Shown piece by piece: positions 1 to 9,462 of a stretch of DNA of 64,000 nt. Position numbers and translations under genes: made by a program. The notes beneath the pieces are model-generated. The model saw only the letters and a list, made by a program, of their open reading frames with translations, was not told where the DNA came from and ran no database searches. The DNA comes from Anthropogastromicrobium sp052273485 (GTDB taxonomy: Bacteria > Bacillota > Clostridia > Lachnospirales > Lachnospiraceae): assembly GCA_052273485.1 (NCBI GenBank), contig DAVZID010000011.1:1-64000 (forward strand). The letters are read 5' to 3'. Numbering within the stretch: position 1 is the first letter of the stretch; the number at the start of each line of letters is the position of its first letter.

Positions 1-53
1 TAGTGATTATTCACTTGTTTCTTGTGGATTGTAGACTCCTATCCTTACTCTTT

Positions 54-260
54 TTAGACTATTACCGGATTTGGAGCATTTAGTCTTGATACCTGCTCGC
101 TGTATAATACAGAAAATGGTTTTTCATCGATTGCCGGAAAGAGCTCATCTGCAAAGATTTTAGCCCAAGACTTTTCAAGTGCCCTTTGCTCTCTGGCTGT
201 AAGTCCTGTGAAGCTGTCTGTAATCGATAATTGCTGATATGCGTTTTCTTTAAATGTCAT
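54..260 (-). pseudogene. Transposase N-terminal remnant
   Basis: The short reading frame resembles the N-terminus of the large IS1182/IS5-like transposases of gut Clostridia, with an 'AIDE..FSVLY' segment about 45 residues in. A stop codon at 54-56 ends it after about 70 residues, well before any catalytic DDE residues, so it cannot be active. The start at 260 (MTFKENAY) is chosen because an AAGGCAGG motif precedes it; the frame stays open to 314. No terminal inverted repeat was seen. Family assignment is by recall of similar proteins. Confidence 0.55.
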
Positions 261-398
261 AGAGAATACCTGCCTTCGTAAGTTATCTCTATTATACCGC
301 AAAACAGCTTTCATTTGGAGTTTTTACTACAAAATATATGAACTTTCCAAGGTGCTATAGAGGGACTTTTGACCCCAACATCATAAGAATACTATAAC

Positions 399-1616
399 TT
401 ACAGGTTTGCTCTGATTTCCTTCGGACGGAAGCCACCCTCTGCTAATGCAGCGATGATCTCCTTCTTATGGCTCTCGCCAAAGCTCTCCATGGTGATCTT
501 TAACTCTACTGCAGCGCTTCTGTTTGTCGTAACAAACTGGTTGTGATCAAGCTTAATGATATTGCCCTTTACACCGGCAATCAGGGAAGCAACCTTTGCC
601 AGTTCGCCCGGCTTATCCGGAAGCAGGCAGGATACGGAGAAGATTCGACCTCTCTGGATTAAGCCGTGCTGTACAACGGAAGACATCGTGATGACATCCA
701 TGTTACCACCGCTTAAGATCGAAACAATCTTCTTATTCTTTACATTCAGATGCTTGAGTGCAGCAACAGTCAGAAGACCAGAATTTTCAACTACCATCTT
801 GTGATTCTCGATCATATCAAGGAATGCACCAATCAGCTCGTCATCCGGTACGGTGATGATCTCATCTACATTTGCCTTGATGTACGGGAACAGCTTGTCG
901 CCTGGGGTACGAACTGCAGTACCATCTGCGATGGTGTTCACGCTCGGCAAACTTACGATGTGGTCAGCCTTTAAGGACTCCTGCATACAATTTGCGCCCT
1001 CTGGCTCAACACCGATGATCTGAATCTTCGGATTGAGCATCTTTGCTAATGTGGAAACACCAGTACACAGTCCACCGCCACCGATTGGACAAAGGATATA
1101 GTCAACAGTTGGAAGTTCCTTGATGATCTCCATTGCGATGCTTCCCTGTCCACAGGCAACGTCGAGATCGTTGAAAGCATGGATAAAGGTATATCCATTC
1201 TCCTCTGCTAACTTCATTGCATGTTCACATGCATCATCGTACACATCTCCGTACAGAACAACCTCAGCGCCGTAGCTCTTAGTGCGGTTGATCTTAATCA
1301 GTGGAGTGCTGGTCGGCATAACGATAACTGCCTTTGCGTGATACAGCTTTGCTGCATAGGCAACACCCTGTGCGTGGTTTCCAGCAGATGCGGTGATGAT
1401 ACCCTTTGCGCGATCCTCCTCGCTTAAGGTTGAAATCTTGTAGTACGCACCTCTTACCTTGTAAGCTCCTGTGTACTGCATGTTCTCAGGCTTGAAATAG
1501 ACCTTATTTCCAGTCTGATTTGAGAAATACTCGCTGTACTTTAATTTTGTCTCCAGTGTAACGCGGCTGACGATCTCACTGGCTTCCTCAAATTTCTCTA
1601 ATGTCAATTCTTCCAT
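399..1616 (-). CDS. ilvA: Threonine ammonia-lyase (threonine dehydratase)
   Basis: PLP enzyme converting L-threonine to 2-oxobutyrate and ammonia, feeding isoleucine synthesis or propionate-type fermentation. The 405-residue protein has the fold-type II catalytic core (PLP lysine in GAYKVRGA, glycine loop IGGGGLCTG, SGGN near residue 305) and one C-terminal ACT domain (VSCLLPDKPGELAKV onward). One ACT domain points to the short IlvA/TdcB-like class rather than the two-ACT biosynthetic form. The start at 1616 has GAAAGG about 10 bases upstream; the longer frame to 1661 has no ribosome binding site. It lies after ftsY on the same strand, 107 bases away, and may be transcribed separately. Confidence 0.93.
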   Translation of the reverse strand: MEELTLEKFEEASEIVSRVTLETKLKYSEYFSNQTGNKVYFKPENMQYTGAYKVRGAYYKISTLSEEDRAKGIITASAGNHAQGVAYAAKLYHAKAVIVMPTSTPLIKINRTKSYGAEVVLYGDVYDDACEHAMKLAEENGYTFIHAFNDLDVACGQGSIAMEIIKELPTVDYILCPIGGGGLCTGVSTLAKMLNPKIQIIGVEPEGANCMQESLKADHIVSLPSVNTIADGTAVRTPGDKLFPYIKANVDEIITVPDDELIGAFLDMIENHKMVVENSGLLTVAALKHLNVKNKKIVSILSGGNMDVITMSSVVQHGLIQRGRIFSVSCLLPDKPGELAKVASLIAGVKGNIIKLDHNQFVTTNRSAAVELKITMESFGESHKKEIIAALAEGGFRPKEIRANL

Positions 1617-1723
1617 TTTCTCATGCCTTTCGTTTTGCTTGTTATGCGTTATTTGTTGCATTTTCTTAACTATACTGCATTTGCTGCTTTTGACCGTAAC
1701 TTTCCTGTTTGAGATTAGGGAAT

Positions 1724-2671
1724 TTACTGCTCAGACTGCGTATCCTTGCGGTCAAACAGTGCGGTGACAAACTGCTCGGAGTTAAACTTTTGCAGGTCAT
1801 CAATGCGCTCACCGACGCCGATATACTTAACCGGAATACCAAGCTCGGACTGGATCGCAACTGCGATTCCACCCTTTGCGGTTCCATCCATCTTAGTTAA
1901 GATAATACCGCTGATATCGGCAACCTCCATAAACTGCTTTGCCTGAGAGAGTGCATTCTGACCAGTCGTTCCATCAAGAACCAGAAGGGTCTCTCGGTAT
2001 GCTTCAGGGTACTCCTTGTCGATGATACGGTTGATCTTTTTTAACTCTTCCATCAAATTCTTCTTGTTATGGAGACGACCGGCGGTATCGCAGATCAATA
2101 CATCGGTATTTCTGGCCTTTGCTGCCTGAACGGCATCAAAGATAACAGCTGCCGGATCGGAACCTTCCTTGTGGGAAATAACACCAACATTGGCGCGCTT
2201 TCCCCACTCCTCCAACTGATCAATCGCTGCGGCACGGAAGGTATCGGCTGCTGCTAAGAGCACGCTGTTTCCCTCTGCCTTTAACTGATCAGCCAGCTTT
2301 CCGATGGATGTGGTCTTTCCAACGCCATTTACACCGATGACGAGCACAACGGACTTTCTGTGCTCAAACTCGTAGGCGTTCTCGCCCAGATCCATCTGAC
2401 GGCGGATGCTGTCGATTAAGACCTCCTTGCACTCCTGAGGCTCCTTCAAATGAAGCTCTTTTACCTTCTGCTTCATATCAGCTAAGATCTTCTCGGTCGC
2501 ATCGACACCCAGATCGCCCATGATCAGGATCTCCTCGATCTCCTCGTAGAAATCGTCATCAATGTCGGTAAAGCCTCTGAAAACAGAGTCAATTCCGGAA
2601 ACGATGCTGTTTCTTGTCTTTGTCAGACCTTCCTTTAAGCGGGCAAAAAATCCTTTTTTCTTTTCTTCCAT
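1724..2671 (-). CDS. ftsY: Signal recognition particle receptor FtsY
   Basis: SRP receptor GTPase that docks ribosome-nascent chain complexes at the membrane with Ffh. The 315-residue protein has a short acidic N-terminal region, an N domain helical bundle, then the SRP-type GTPase: P-loop GVNGVGKTT near residue 114, DTAGR near 197 and TKMDGTAKGG near 260. A GAGGTGG ribosome binding site sits just before the start. It begins 16 bases after the smc stop, so the two are cotranscribed, the usual Clostridial order rnc-smc-ftsY. The acidic A domain is short, as is common in Gram-positives. Confidence 0.97.
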   Translation of the reverse strand: MEEKKKGFFARLKEGLTKTRNSIVSGIDSVFRGFTDIDDDFYEEIEEILIMGDLGVDATEKILADMKQKVKELHLKEPQECKEVLIDSIRRQMDLGENAYEFEHRKSVVLVIGVNGVGKTTSIGKLADQLKAEGNSVLLAAADTFRAAAIDQLEEWGKRANVGVISHKEGSDPAAVIFDAVQAAKARNTDVLICDTAGRLHNKKNLMEELKKINRIIDKEYPEAYRETLLVLDGTTGQNALSQAKQFMEVADISGIILTKMDGTAKGGIAVAIQSELGIPVKYIGVGERIDDLQKFNSEQFVTALFDRKDTQSEQ

Positions 2672-2687
2672 AGTCCACCTCTATCTA

Positions 2688-5600
2688 TTATTTATCAAGA
2701 TCTTTTTCGATCAGGTTGACGCTGACCAGCGTGGAGACACCCTTCTCCTGCATCGTGATACCGTACAGGCGATCCGCCGATGTCATGGTGCCACGTCGGT
2801 GCGTGATTACGATAAACTGTGTATTTGCCGTCAGCTTATGCAGGTAATTCGCAAAACGGCCTACGTTGGAATCGTCAAGCGCAGCCTCGATCTCATCAAG
2901 AAGACAGAACGGGGACGGCTTTAAATTCTGGATGGCAAACATCAGCGCAATCGCCGTGAGTGCCTTCTCACCACCGGAAAGCTGCATCATGTTCTGAAGC
3001 TTCTTGCCCGGTGGCTGTGAGATGATGCGAATACCGGCCTCGATGACATCCTCGTCCTCAACTAACTCAAGTGTACCCTTTCCGCCTCCGAAAAGCGCTT
3101 TGAATACGCGGTCAAACTCGACGCGAATCTCCTCAAACTTTTCCTTAAACTGCTTTCGCATACCTTCATCTAATTCCTCGATGACCTTTTGCAAGGTCTT
3201 CTCGGACTCGATCAGATCCTCATACTGGGTCTTCATAAAGGTATAGCGCTCGGATACTTCCTTAAACTCGTCGATCGCACTGACGTTGACGTTTCCAAGG
3301 CCGCGTATGCTCTTTTTAAGCTCGTTGATGTGTTCCTTAAGTTCGCTGAGTGGTCGCTCGCTCTTTGCTGATGCCTTAGCATCGCTTGGGCGAAGCTCAT
3401 ATTCTTCCCACAGATACTCTGCCAGCTCGTCCAGGCGATCCTCAAAGCGCTCCTTTTGGTTGTTCATGCGAAGCAGATCGCGGTCAAGCGCAGACAGTCT
3501 CGTGGAGAGTTCCTCGCGCTTTGCAAAAAAGCCCTTTAACGATTCGTTTGCACGGTTGCGGCGCTCGCTCACCTGTGATAACTCGGCTTCTTTTTGCTTT
3601 TGGGTCTGCTCTAAGCTTTCAATCTGCTTTTGCACCTCGTCGATCTGTGCCGTTTTTTCTGCTACGGCCTCCTCGCACTCGGAAAGTGTTGTTTGCAGCT
3701 CATCCTGCTCTGCCTTTCGCTTGTCGACTTCCTGCGCCATACGGCGGATATTTTCGAGAATGAACTGTTCCTGCTGCTTAAGCTGTAACTGCTTGGCACC
3801 CAGATCGGAAATCTCTTTCGTGAGTGCATCGCGCTGTTTGATCATCTCATCGACAAAGCTCTGGTTACGATCGGCGCTGTCTTTTGACTCATCGCCCGCC
3901 GACTCAAGCTCTTTGATGGAGCCTGCTACCTGCTCGTAGCTGGCTTTGATGCGCTCGAGCTTTCCTTCCTGCAATACAAGTTCATTATTTAAATGCTCGC
4001 GATCCTTTATGATCTCCTCGACACGTTGGGTCGCCTCCCGCATACGAAGACGGCCTTCGGTCTCTTTTAATGTCAGGTTTTGAATCTCGTTTTGCTGCTT
4101 TTGAACCTGCTGTGACAGCATGTTTGCCTTCTTTTCGGATTCCTCAAAACGGGCAGACAGCTTTTTTAACTGCTCAGTTTCTTTCTTGATATTGGTCTCA
4201 AGCTCTTCTAGCTCTCGATTTCGACCAAGAAGGTTGCTGTTATTTTTGAAGGCACCTCCTGTCATGGAACCGCCCGGATTTAACAGCTCGCCCTCAAGGG
4301 TAACGATGCGAAGGCTTCTTCGAAACTTTGCAGAGACCTTAAGTCCATGGTCGATCGTATCGACGACCACAATTCTTCCGAGAAGAAACTGCACGAGCTT
4401 TTTGTAGGTATCTTCTGTCTTGACAAGGCTGCTTGCCAATCCGATGACACCCGGCTCTTTTAAAGCATCCTTCTGTGCAAATTCATCGCGCACGGTGATT
4501 GCATCAAGCGGAAGGAAGGTTGCTCGTCCAAAGCGTCCCTGCTTTAAATATTCAATCAAACGCTTTGCGGTTTGCTCGGTGTCAGTGACGATGTTTTGAA
4601 TCGCACCGCCGAGTGCTGTCTCGACTGCCGTCTCGAAGCGTTTTTCTACATGAATCAGATCGGCCACAACGCCGTGGATGCCAGGATTCTGGGTTCGCAC
4701 TTCCATGACCTTACGGATGCTGTTTCCATAGCCCTCGTAGCGCTCGGCAAGATTGCGAAGGGACTCGGCTCGTGTCACAGACACCTGATGAAGACGGCGC
4801 TGCTCATAGTACTCATTTTGCAATTGCTCTCTTGTCTTTTGCTCGGTCTCAAATGCGTCAGCTGCTTCTCGCTGCTTCTTGGCTAACTCTGCCTTTTGTT
4901 TGGAAATCGCCTTATAGGACTGCTCACTTTCGGTTGCGCGTTTCTGCCAGATAGACTCCTCTGTCTTACTCTCTAAGAGTCTGCGGTTCATCTGCGCCTG
5001 CTCGGTCTTTGCCTGTTCAAGAAGGGTCTGGTACTTTTGCAATTCACCGACAAACGAGGACTTTTCATTTAACAGGGAAATCATCTTTCCCTGATCATCC
5101 TTTAACGCCTGCTGGTAAGTTGCAAGTCCATCCTGCACCTGAATGAGAACGCTCTGTGCGCCATCCTTCTTCGCCGTTGTATCGTAGATCTCGCGGCTGC
5201 ACTCCTGGCGTTTTTTCTGCTCCTCATTGACCTGTGTGCTATATTCTTCCTGCTCTTTTTCAAGCGTTTCAATACGCTCAGCGGTGTGGGTGCGTCTTAA
5301 ATATTCGGTGTTAATCTGTTCCCTTAATACGTTGACAGCGCCCTCTTTTTCCTGGCGCTTTGTCTGACAGGCGGTACTTTCCTCGCGAAGCGCTGTGATC
5401 TGCTCCTCAAGACGGTTAAAATTGTCCTGCTGATGCTCGTACTTTGCCTTTAATGCCTCGCTGCTTCGATTGGTGTCGTCATAATCTCTTGTCGTGATCG
5501 CAAGATTTTTTTCGAGTGCCGAAAGATCGCTTTCAAGCTTACTGCTCTCCACTGCATAGGCATCAATATCATACTGCTTTAACTCATCACGCAGTTTCAA

Positions 5601-6245
5601 ATACTCCTTTGCCGCTGTTGCCTGACGCTCTAATGGTCCTACCTGTCTGGACAACTCGGACATGATGTCGTTTAAACGCACCATGTTGGCCTGCTCGCTC
5701 TCGAGCTTTTTCTTAGCAGCGGCCTTGCGGCGCTTAAACTTCACAATACCGGCTGCCTCGTCAAAAAGCTCACGGCGATCCTCTGGTTTGCCACTTAAAA
5801 TCTTGTCGATTTGGCCCTGTCCGATAATCGAGTAGCCCTCTTTTCCGATACCGGTATCATAGAAAAGCTCGGTGACATCCTTTAAACGACACTGCGTCCC
5901 GTTCAAACGGTACTCACTCTCGCCGGAGCGATAGATTCGTCTGGACACGGTGACTTCGTTGTAATCCAGATTTAGATGGCGGTCGGTGTTGTCAAAAGTG
6001 ATCGCCACACTGGCATAGCCCTGCGGCTTTCGATTCTGCGTGCCAGAAAAGATAACGTCCTGCATGTTAGCACCACGAAGCTGCTTGGAGCTTTGCTCTC
6101 CAAGCACCCAGCGCACCGCATCGGCGACGTTGCTCTTTCCACTTCCATTTGGCCCGACAATACAGGTGATGCCATTGTGGAACTCAAACAGCGTCTTGTT
6201 TGCAAATGACTTAAAGCCTTGCACCTCAATACTTTTTAAATACAT
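2688..6245 (-). CDS. smc: Chromosome segregation protein SMC
   Basis: Condensin ATPase that organises and segregates the chromosome as a homodimer with ScpA and ScpB. The 1185 residues match the family length. Walker A GPNGSGKS lies at about residues 32-39, followed by a long coiled coil, a hinge at about 515-640 (GIHGVVADLI onward, with glycine-rich GGSMTGG), a second coiled coil, then the ABC signature LSGGEKA and Walker B CLLDEIEAALDD near 1090-1130. It sits between rnc (46 bases) and ftsY (16 bases). Nothing unusual was seen. Confidence 0.98.
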   Translation of the reverse strand: MYLKSIEVQGFKSFANKTLFEFHNGITCIVGPNGSGKSNVADAVRWVLGEQSSKQLRGANMQDVIFSGTQNRKPQGYASVAITFDNTDRHLNLDYNEVTVSRRIYRSGESEYRLNGTQCRLKDVTELFYDTGIGKEGYSIIGQGQIDKILSGKPEDRRELFDEAAGIVKFKRRKAAAKKKLESEQANMVRLNDIMSELSRQVGPLERQATAAKEYLKLRDELKQYDIDAYAVESSKLESDLSALEKNLAITTRDYDDTNRSSEALKAKYEHQQDNFNRLEEQITALREESTACQTKRQEKEGAVNVLREQINTEYLRRTHTAERIETLEKEQEEYSTQVNEEQKKRQECSREIYDTTAKKDGAQSVLIQVQDGLATYQQALKDDQGKMISLLNEKSSFVGELQKYQTLLEQAKTEQAQMNRRLLESKTEESIWQKRATESEQSYKAISKQKAELAKKQREAADAFETEQKTREQLQNEYYEQRRLHQVSVTRAESLRNLAERYEGYGNSIRKVMEVRTQNPGIHGVVADLIHVEKRFETAVETALGGAIQNIVTDTEQTAKRLIEYLKQGRFGRATFLPLDAITVRDEFAQKDALKEPGVIGLASSLVKTEDTYKKLVQFLLGRIVVVDTIDHGLKVSAKFRRSLRIVTLEGELLNPGGSMTGGAFKNNSNLLGRNRELEELETNIKKETEQLKKLSARFEESEKKANMLSQQVQKQQNEIQNLTLKETEGRLRMREATQRVEEIIKDREHLNNELVLQEGKLERIKASYEQVAGSIKELESAGDESKDSADRNQSFVDEMIKQRDALTKEISDLGAKQLQLKQQEQFILENIRRMAQEVDKRKAEQDELQTTLSECEEAVAEKTAQIDEVQKQIESLEQTQKQKEAELSQVSERRNRANESLKGFFAKREELSTRLSALDRDLLRMNNQKERFEDRLDELAEYLWEEYELRPSDAKASAKSERPLSELKEHINELKKSIRGLGNVNVSAIDEFKEVSERYTFMKTQYEDLIESEKTLQKVIEELDEGMRKQFKEKFEEIRVEFDRVFKALFGGGKGTLELVEDEDVIEAGIRIISQPPGKKLQNMMQLSGGEKALTAIALMFAIQNLKPSPFCLLDEIEAALDDSNVGRFANYLHKLTANTQFIVITHRRGTMTSADRLYGITMQEKGVSTLVSVNLIEKDLDK

Positions 6246-6291
6246 AAAAGTTTTTTCTCATTTCTAAAAATTGATTCAAAGCATTGCCATT

Positions 6292-6972
6292 TTATGCATT
6301 TGCTTTCTGAAGCAAAAGAATCGTCTCATAGGCTGCTAACTGCTGTGCACCCCTTTTGGTGTGGCCCACGCCGACTCCAAAAGCCTTATCGCCGATCTTT
6401 GCCTGCATGCGAAACTTCTTGTCGTGATCCGGTCCCTCTTCTGCAAGCAGCTCGTAGGACAGCGGCTCGTTAAAGTCTCTCTGCACAATCTCCTGAAGGA
6501 TAGTTTTGCTATCGTAAAAGAGCTTTTTATTTTCCAGATCGTTTAACACAAAACGGACAATAAATTCTTTTGCATTAGCAAATCCACCATCCAGGTAAAT
6601 GGCTCCAATCAGTGCTTCCATCGCATCGGATGTGATCGATGCTCGAAGTCTTCCGCCTGTGGAGTCCTCTCCATTTCCAAGGCGAAGGTATTTTCCAAGA
6701 GAAATGGCCTCAGCACACGTTGCTAATGACTGCTCACAGACAATACTTGCACGCAGCTTTGTCAGCTCGCCTTCCGGATATTCTTTATAATTGTGAAATA
6801 AAAAATCACTTGATACAAGTTCGAGTACTGCATCCCCCAAAAATTCCAAACGCTCATTGTCATGTCTTTTTCCTGCATAATGCTCGTGCGCATATGAGCT
6901 GTGCGTCAGGGCAAGTTCTAACAGCTTCGGATCACGAAACGTATATCCAACTGTTTTTTCCAGTTCACTCAT
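6292..6972 (-). CDS. rnc: Ribonuclease III
   Basis: Double-strand-specific endoribonuclease for rRNA and mRNA processing. The 226-residue protein has the signature ERLEFLGDAVLE near residues 40-51, a second acidic pair in the ITSDAMEALIGAIYLD segment (about 110-126), and a C-terminal double-stranded RNA-binding domain ending in KRGAQQLAAYETILLL. Length and order are standard. It precedes smc, and a terminator-like hairpin lies between acpP and this gene, so it may be expressed partly by readthrough. Confidence 0.97.
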   Translation of the reverse strand: MSELEKTVGYTFRDPKLLELALTHSSYAHEHYAGKRHDNERLEFLGDAVLELVSSDFLFHNYKEYPEGELTKLRASIVCEQSLATCAEAISLGKYLRLGNGEDSTGGRLRASITSDAMEALIGAIYLDGGFANAKEFIVRFVLNDLENKKLFYDSKTILQEIVQRDFNEPLSYELLAEEGPDHDKKFRMQAKIGDKAFGVGVGHTKRGAQQLAAYETILLLQKANA

Positions 6973-7031
6973 AATTCCTCCTCTAAATGAAATGACATAA
7001 AAAGCTATAAAAAACCATAAATGAAAAGACA

Positions 7032-7058
7032 GAGCCGCAAGGATTGCCCTCGCAGCTC
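7032..7058 (-). terminator. Terminator-like hairpin after acpP
   Basis: On the minus strand, GAGCTGC GAGG pairs with CCTT GCGGCTC around a GCAAT loop, giving 11 pairs with two G-U wobbles. It lies 18 bases after the acpP stop. The T-tract that follows is weak (TGTCTTTTCATTT), so attenuation with readthrough into rnc is likely rather than full stop. Confidence 0.45.
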
Positions 7059-7075
7059 ATGTACCAGTCTTCTTT

Positions 7076-7312
7076 TTACGCCATTGTATCGTTAATCAGT
7101 TCGTACACATCGCCAACGGTTGCCAAATTTTTATCCTCGAGTTCTTCCTGCGGAACGGTGATTCCTAACTCATCCTCGATTCCCATGATGATCTCAACCG
7201 CATCCAGTGAATCTGCTCCCAGATCCTCCAGAAGTCTTGTGTCCATTGTGATTTCGTCCTCCTCGACATCTAAAACCTCAGCAATGATTTTCTGCAGTGT
7301 TTCAAATTCCAT
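7076..7312 (-). CDS. acpP: Acyl carrier protein
   Basis: Carries growing acyl chains on a phosphopantetheine arm in type II fatty acid synthesis. The 78-residue acidic protein has the attachment serine in GADSLDAVE near residue 36. The start at 7312 has AAAGGG 8 bases upstream; the GTG three codons earlier would overlap that site. It follows plsX by 55 bases, which is the conserved plsX-acpP-rnc arrangement linking phospholipid and fatty acid synthesis. Confidence 0.96.
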   Translation of the reverse strand: MEFETLQKIIAEVLDVEEDEITMDTRLLEDLGADSLDAVEIIMGIEDELGITVPQEELEDKNLATVGDVYELINDTMA

Positions 7313-7367
7313 ACAAGCCACCCTTTCTTATACTTTCTTTGTTTTTGTTTTACTTTGTTTGATTTTC

Positions 7368-8363
7368 TTATACACTCAGACTTTTTTCTATCTTTGCGGC
7401 AATATCTGCCTCAGTAAAGGATACGCACTGCTCAATTGCAGTCGTAACTTCCTTTGCTTTTGAACTACCATGAGCCTTTACAACAAGACCCTTTAATCCT
7501 AGAAGCGGTGCTCCGCCGTACTCGCTGGCATCAAATTTTTTGACTACACCTTTCAGTGAAGGCTTTGCAAGAAGACCGCCGATCTTTCCTGCTGTTGTGG
7601 ACATCATCGCATTCTTAATTTCTTTGATCAGTGCCTTTCCAACGCCCTCATACAGCTTTAGAATGACATTTCCGACAAAGGCCTCGCACACTAACACGTC
7701 ACATGGTCCATACGGAATCTCACGTGCCTCAACGTTTCCGATAAAGTTGATATCCGGACATTCCTTTAACAACGGATAGGTCTCTTTTACAAGTGCATTT
7801 CCCTTTTCCTCCTCAGCACCGATGTTAACGATGCCAACTCTAGGATTATGAATGCCCATGACGTTCTCTGCGTAGATGGAACCCATCTTTGCAAACTGGA
7901 CAAGCTGCTCAGCGCGCGCATCTACATTTGCTCCACAGTCTACTAAAAGCATCGCTCCGTTTACAGTCGGAATAACTGGTGCAAGCGGTGCTCTCTTTAC
8001 GCCCTTGATTTTTCCCGCAATCAGCTGGCCGCCAACTAGTACCGCGCCTGTACTTCCGCAGGAAACAAATGCATCTGCCTTTTGCTCCTTTACAAGCCTT
8101 AATCCGACAACGAGTGAGGAATCCTTCTTTGTGCGCACAGACTCTACCGGCGGCGCTCCGGTTTCGATCACCTCAGATGCCGGTACAATCTCAAGTCTTG
8201 ACTTATCGTACGTCAGTCCTTCGAGTGCTTTGTTCAAGTCGTCTGGACGACCGGTCAGAAGCACTTTAATGTTGCTGTTTTTATTAACGGCATCTACCGC
8301 ACCCTGCACCATACAGGCAGGAGCGTTATCGCCTCCCATACCATCTACTGCTACTGTAATCAT
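7368..8363 (-). CDS. plsX: Phosphate acyltransferase PlsX
   Basis: Makes acyl-phosphate from acyl-ACP and phosphate, the first step of phosphatidic acid synthesis with PlsY. The 331-residue protein starts with the typical ITVAVDGMGGDNAP and contains ALVKETYPLL and GNVILK segments characteristic of the family. It is read with acpP downstream. It appears to have its own promoter (8421-8449) because a terminator follows rpmF upstream. No FapR-type operator was recognised there. Confidence 0.96.
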   Translation of the reverse strand: MITVAVDGMGGDNAPACMVQGAVDAVNKNSNIKVLLTGRPDDLNKALEGLTYDKSRLEIVPASEVIETGAPPVESVRTKKDSSLVVGLRLVKEQKADAFVSCGSTGAVLVGGQLIAGKIKGVKRAPLAPVIPTVNGAMLLVDCGANVDARAEQLVQFAKMGSIYAENVMGIHNPRVGIVNIGAEEEKGNALVKETYPLLKECPDINFIGNVEAREIPYGPCDVLVCEAFVGNVILKLYEGVGKALIKEIKNAMMSTTAGKIGGLLAKPSLKGVVKKFDASEYGGAPLLGLKGLVVKAHGSSKAKEVTTAIEQCVSFTEADIAAKIEKSLSV

Positions 8364-8420
8364 TCTTTTCTTTTTCTTCCATTCTCGTTAATTCACAGGG
8401 GAGTTTTTCATCCCAGTATC

Positions 8421-8449
8421 ATGATATACGATTCTGTGTCAGAAATCAA
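8421..8449 (-). promoter_or_regulatory. Predicted promoter of plsX-acpP
   Basis: Minus-strand TTGATT (8444-8449), a 17-base spacer and TATCAT (8421-8426) form a good vegetative promoter just downstream of the rpmF terminator and about 60 bases before the plsX start. This would uncouple plsX from the yceD-rpmF transcript. Confidence 0.6.
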
Positions 8450-8464
8450 CCACTTTTTATACAT

Positions 8465-8503
8465 AAAAAAAGAGGCATACAGTCCGAAAACTGTACGCCC
8501 CTC
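8465..8503 (-). terminator. Rho-independent terminator after rpmF
   Basis: The minus strand forms GGCGTACAGT / ACTGTATGCC, a 10-bp stem with one G-U pair and a TTTCGG loop, followed by seven T. It begins just after the rpmF stop. The opposite strand also has a T-run after the hairpin, though no + transcript needs it here. Confidence 0.8.
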
Positions 8504-8516
8504 CAAATTTTTTTAA

Positions 8517-8699
8517 TTAGTCCTCAACAGAAACGATCTCTCTCTTGTTGTAAGAACCACAAGCCTTGCAAACTCTATGCGGCATCATAAGAGCACCACA
8601 CTTGCTGCACTTTACCAGGTTAACAGCACCCATCTTCCAGTTTGCTCTACGCTTATCTCTTCTAGCCTTAGAAGTTTTATTCTTTGGACAAATAGACAT
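8517..8699 (-). CDS. rpmF: 50S ribosomal protein L32
   Basis: Small basic protein of the large ribosomal subunit. The 60 residues start with the typical MSICPKNKTSKARRDKRRA and carry a zinc-type ribbon with CSKC near residue 31 and CKAC near residue 44 (four cysteines), the zinc-bearing form. It is preceded by a clear AAAGGAGG site and follows the yceD gene by 77 bases, its usual partner. Confidence 0.97.
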   Translation of the reverse strand: MSICPKNKTSKARRDKRRANWKMGAVNLVKCSKCGALMMPHRVCKACGSYNKREIVSVED

Positions 8700-8776
8700 G
8701 TTTTTACACCTCCTTTAATACTTAAGCTTTCACAGCCTGCCATACACATCCTGGCAGGCAGGATGTGACTACTGTA

Positions 8777-9310
8777 TCAGGAATCCGTGCGATTATTCTG
8801 AGCGAATATATCACGGATAATCGACATTCTGGGATCTAATTCTGTTCGATCGCAGTTGCAGGTCTGGCGATTTAAGTTTACTCCACACTTTGGGCATACA
8901 CCCTTACAGTCCTCTTTACAGAGCACCTTGTCTGGAATATCCGTCATCATTTCGTCCCAAACCATACCATCTACATCCAGCTGATACCCGTCAATGTAGG
9001 ATTGCTCATCCAACTGTGCGATACGCTCCTGAGCCGACGCATTGGCATCCACGTCTCTTTCAAACTCCAGATCCATTGGTACCTTTACGCTTTCCAGACA
9101 GCGGTCACATGGCATCTCAAGAACAAGAGATACCGTAGCCGTTATCGCAATCTTCCTGTCTCCCTCATGTGTAAGCCTCAGTTTAACTGGCTGCTTACTG
9201 ACAATCGGATACTTCTTACGCTTCCAGACGACCTCTGACATCTCAAGTGGAACCTCGTATGTCTTTCCAATACCATCTGCCGCAAAAAGCTCAGACATGT
9301 TAATTACCAT
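8777..9310 (-). CDS. DUF177 / YceD family protein
   Basis: YceD-family proteins are encoded next to rpmF in most bacteria and are linked to 23S rRNA or large-subunit metabolism. The 177-residue protein has the family's CDRCLE motif (two cysteines, about residue 70) and a C-terminal cysteine cluster (CKEDCKGVCPKCG) likely to bind zinc. The start at 9310 has GAGGAGG six bases upstream and abuts a small hairpin; a TTG 11 codons earlier is less likely. Biochemical function is not established here. Confidence 0.9.
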   Translation of the reverse strand: MVINMSELFAADGIGKTYEVPLEMSEVVWKRKKYPIVSKQPVKLRLTHEGDRKIAITATVSLVLEMPCDRCLESVKVPMDLEFERDVDANASAQERIAQLDEQSYIDGYQLDVDGMVWDEMMTDIPDKVLCKEDCKGVCPKCGVNLNRQTCNCDRTELDPRMSIIRDIFAQNNRTDS

Positions 9311-9322
9311 AGCAGACCTCCT

Positions 9323-9339
9323 CACAGGCTGAACCTGTG
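9323..9339 (-). promoter_or_regulatory. Leader hairpin abutting the yceD ribosome binding site
   Basis: CACAGG and CCTGTG form a 6-bp stem with a 5-base loop that ends at the first base of the AGGAGG site of yceD. Its position suggests control of translation initiation of yceD-rpmF, but this is inference from position only. Confidence 0.4.
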
Positions 9340-9377
9340 TCAAGTATTTTTACATGACACTTCGCACACACTCGTAC

Positions 9378-9406
9378 ATTATATAGTTTTCCCTATCATT
9401 TGTCAA
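9378..9406 (-). promoter_or_regulatory. Predicted promoter of yceD-rpmF
   Basis: A full consensus promoter on the minus strand: TTGACA (9401-9406), a 17-base spacer and TATAAT (9378-9383), about 70 bases before yceD. A strong constitutive promoter fits a ribosomal protein operon. Confidence 0.85.
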
Positions 9407-9462
9407 CCATTTTCTTTTAAATTTTTGTCTAAAAATTGTTATCGTTGACAAGTAAGGTTTAC

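Noticed and set aside
1662..1723. TATAGT as a -10 box upstream of ilvA
   Set aside because: A TATAGT is present but no acceptable -35 lies at 16-18 bases, so it is not listed.
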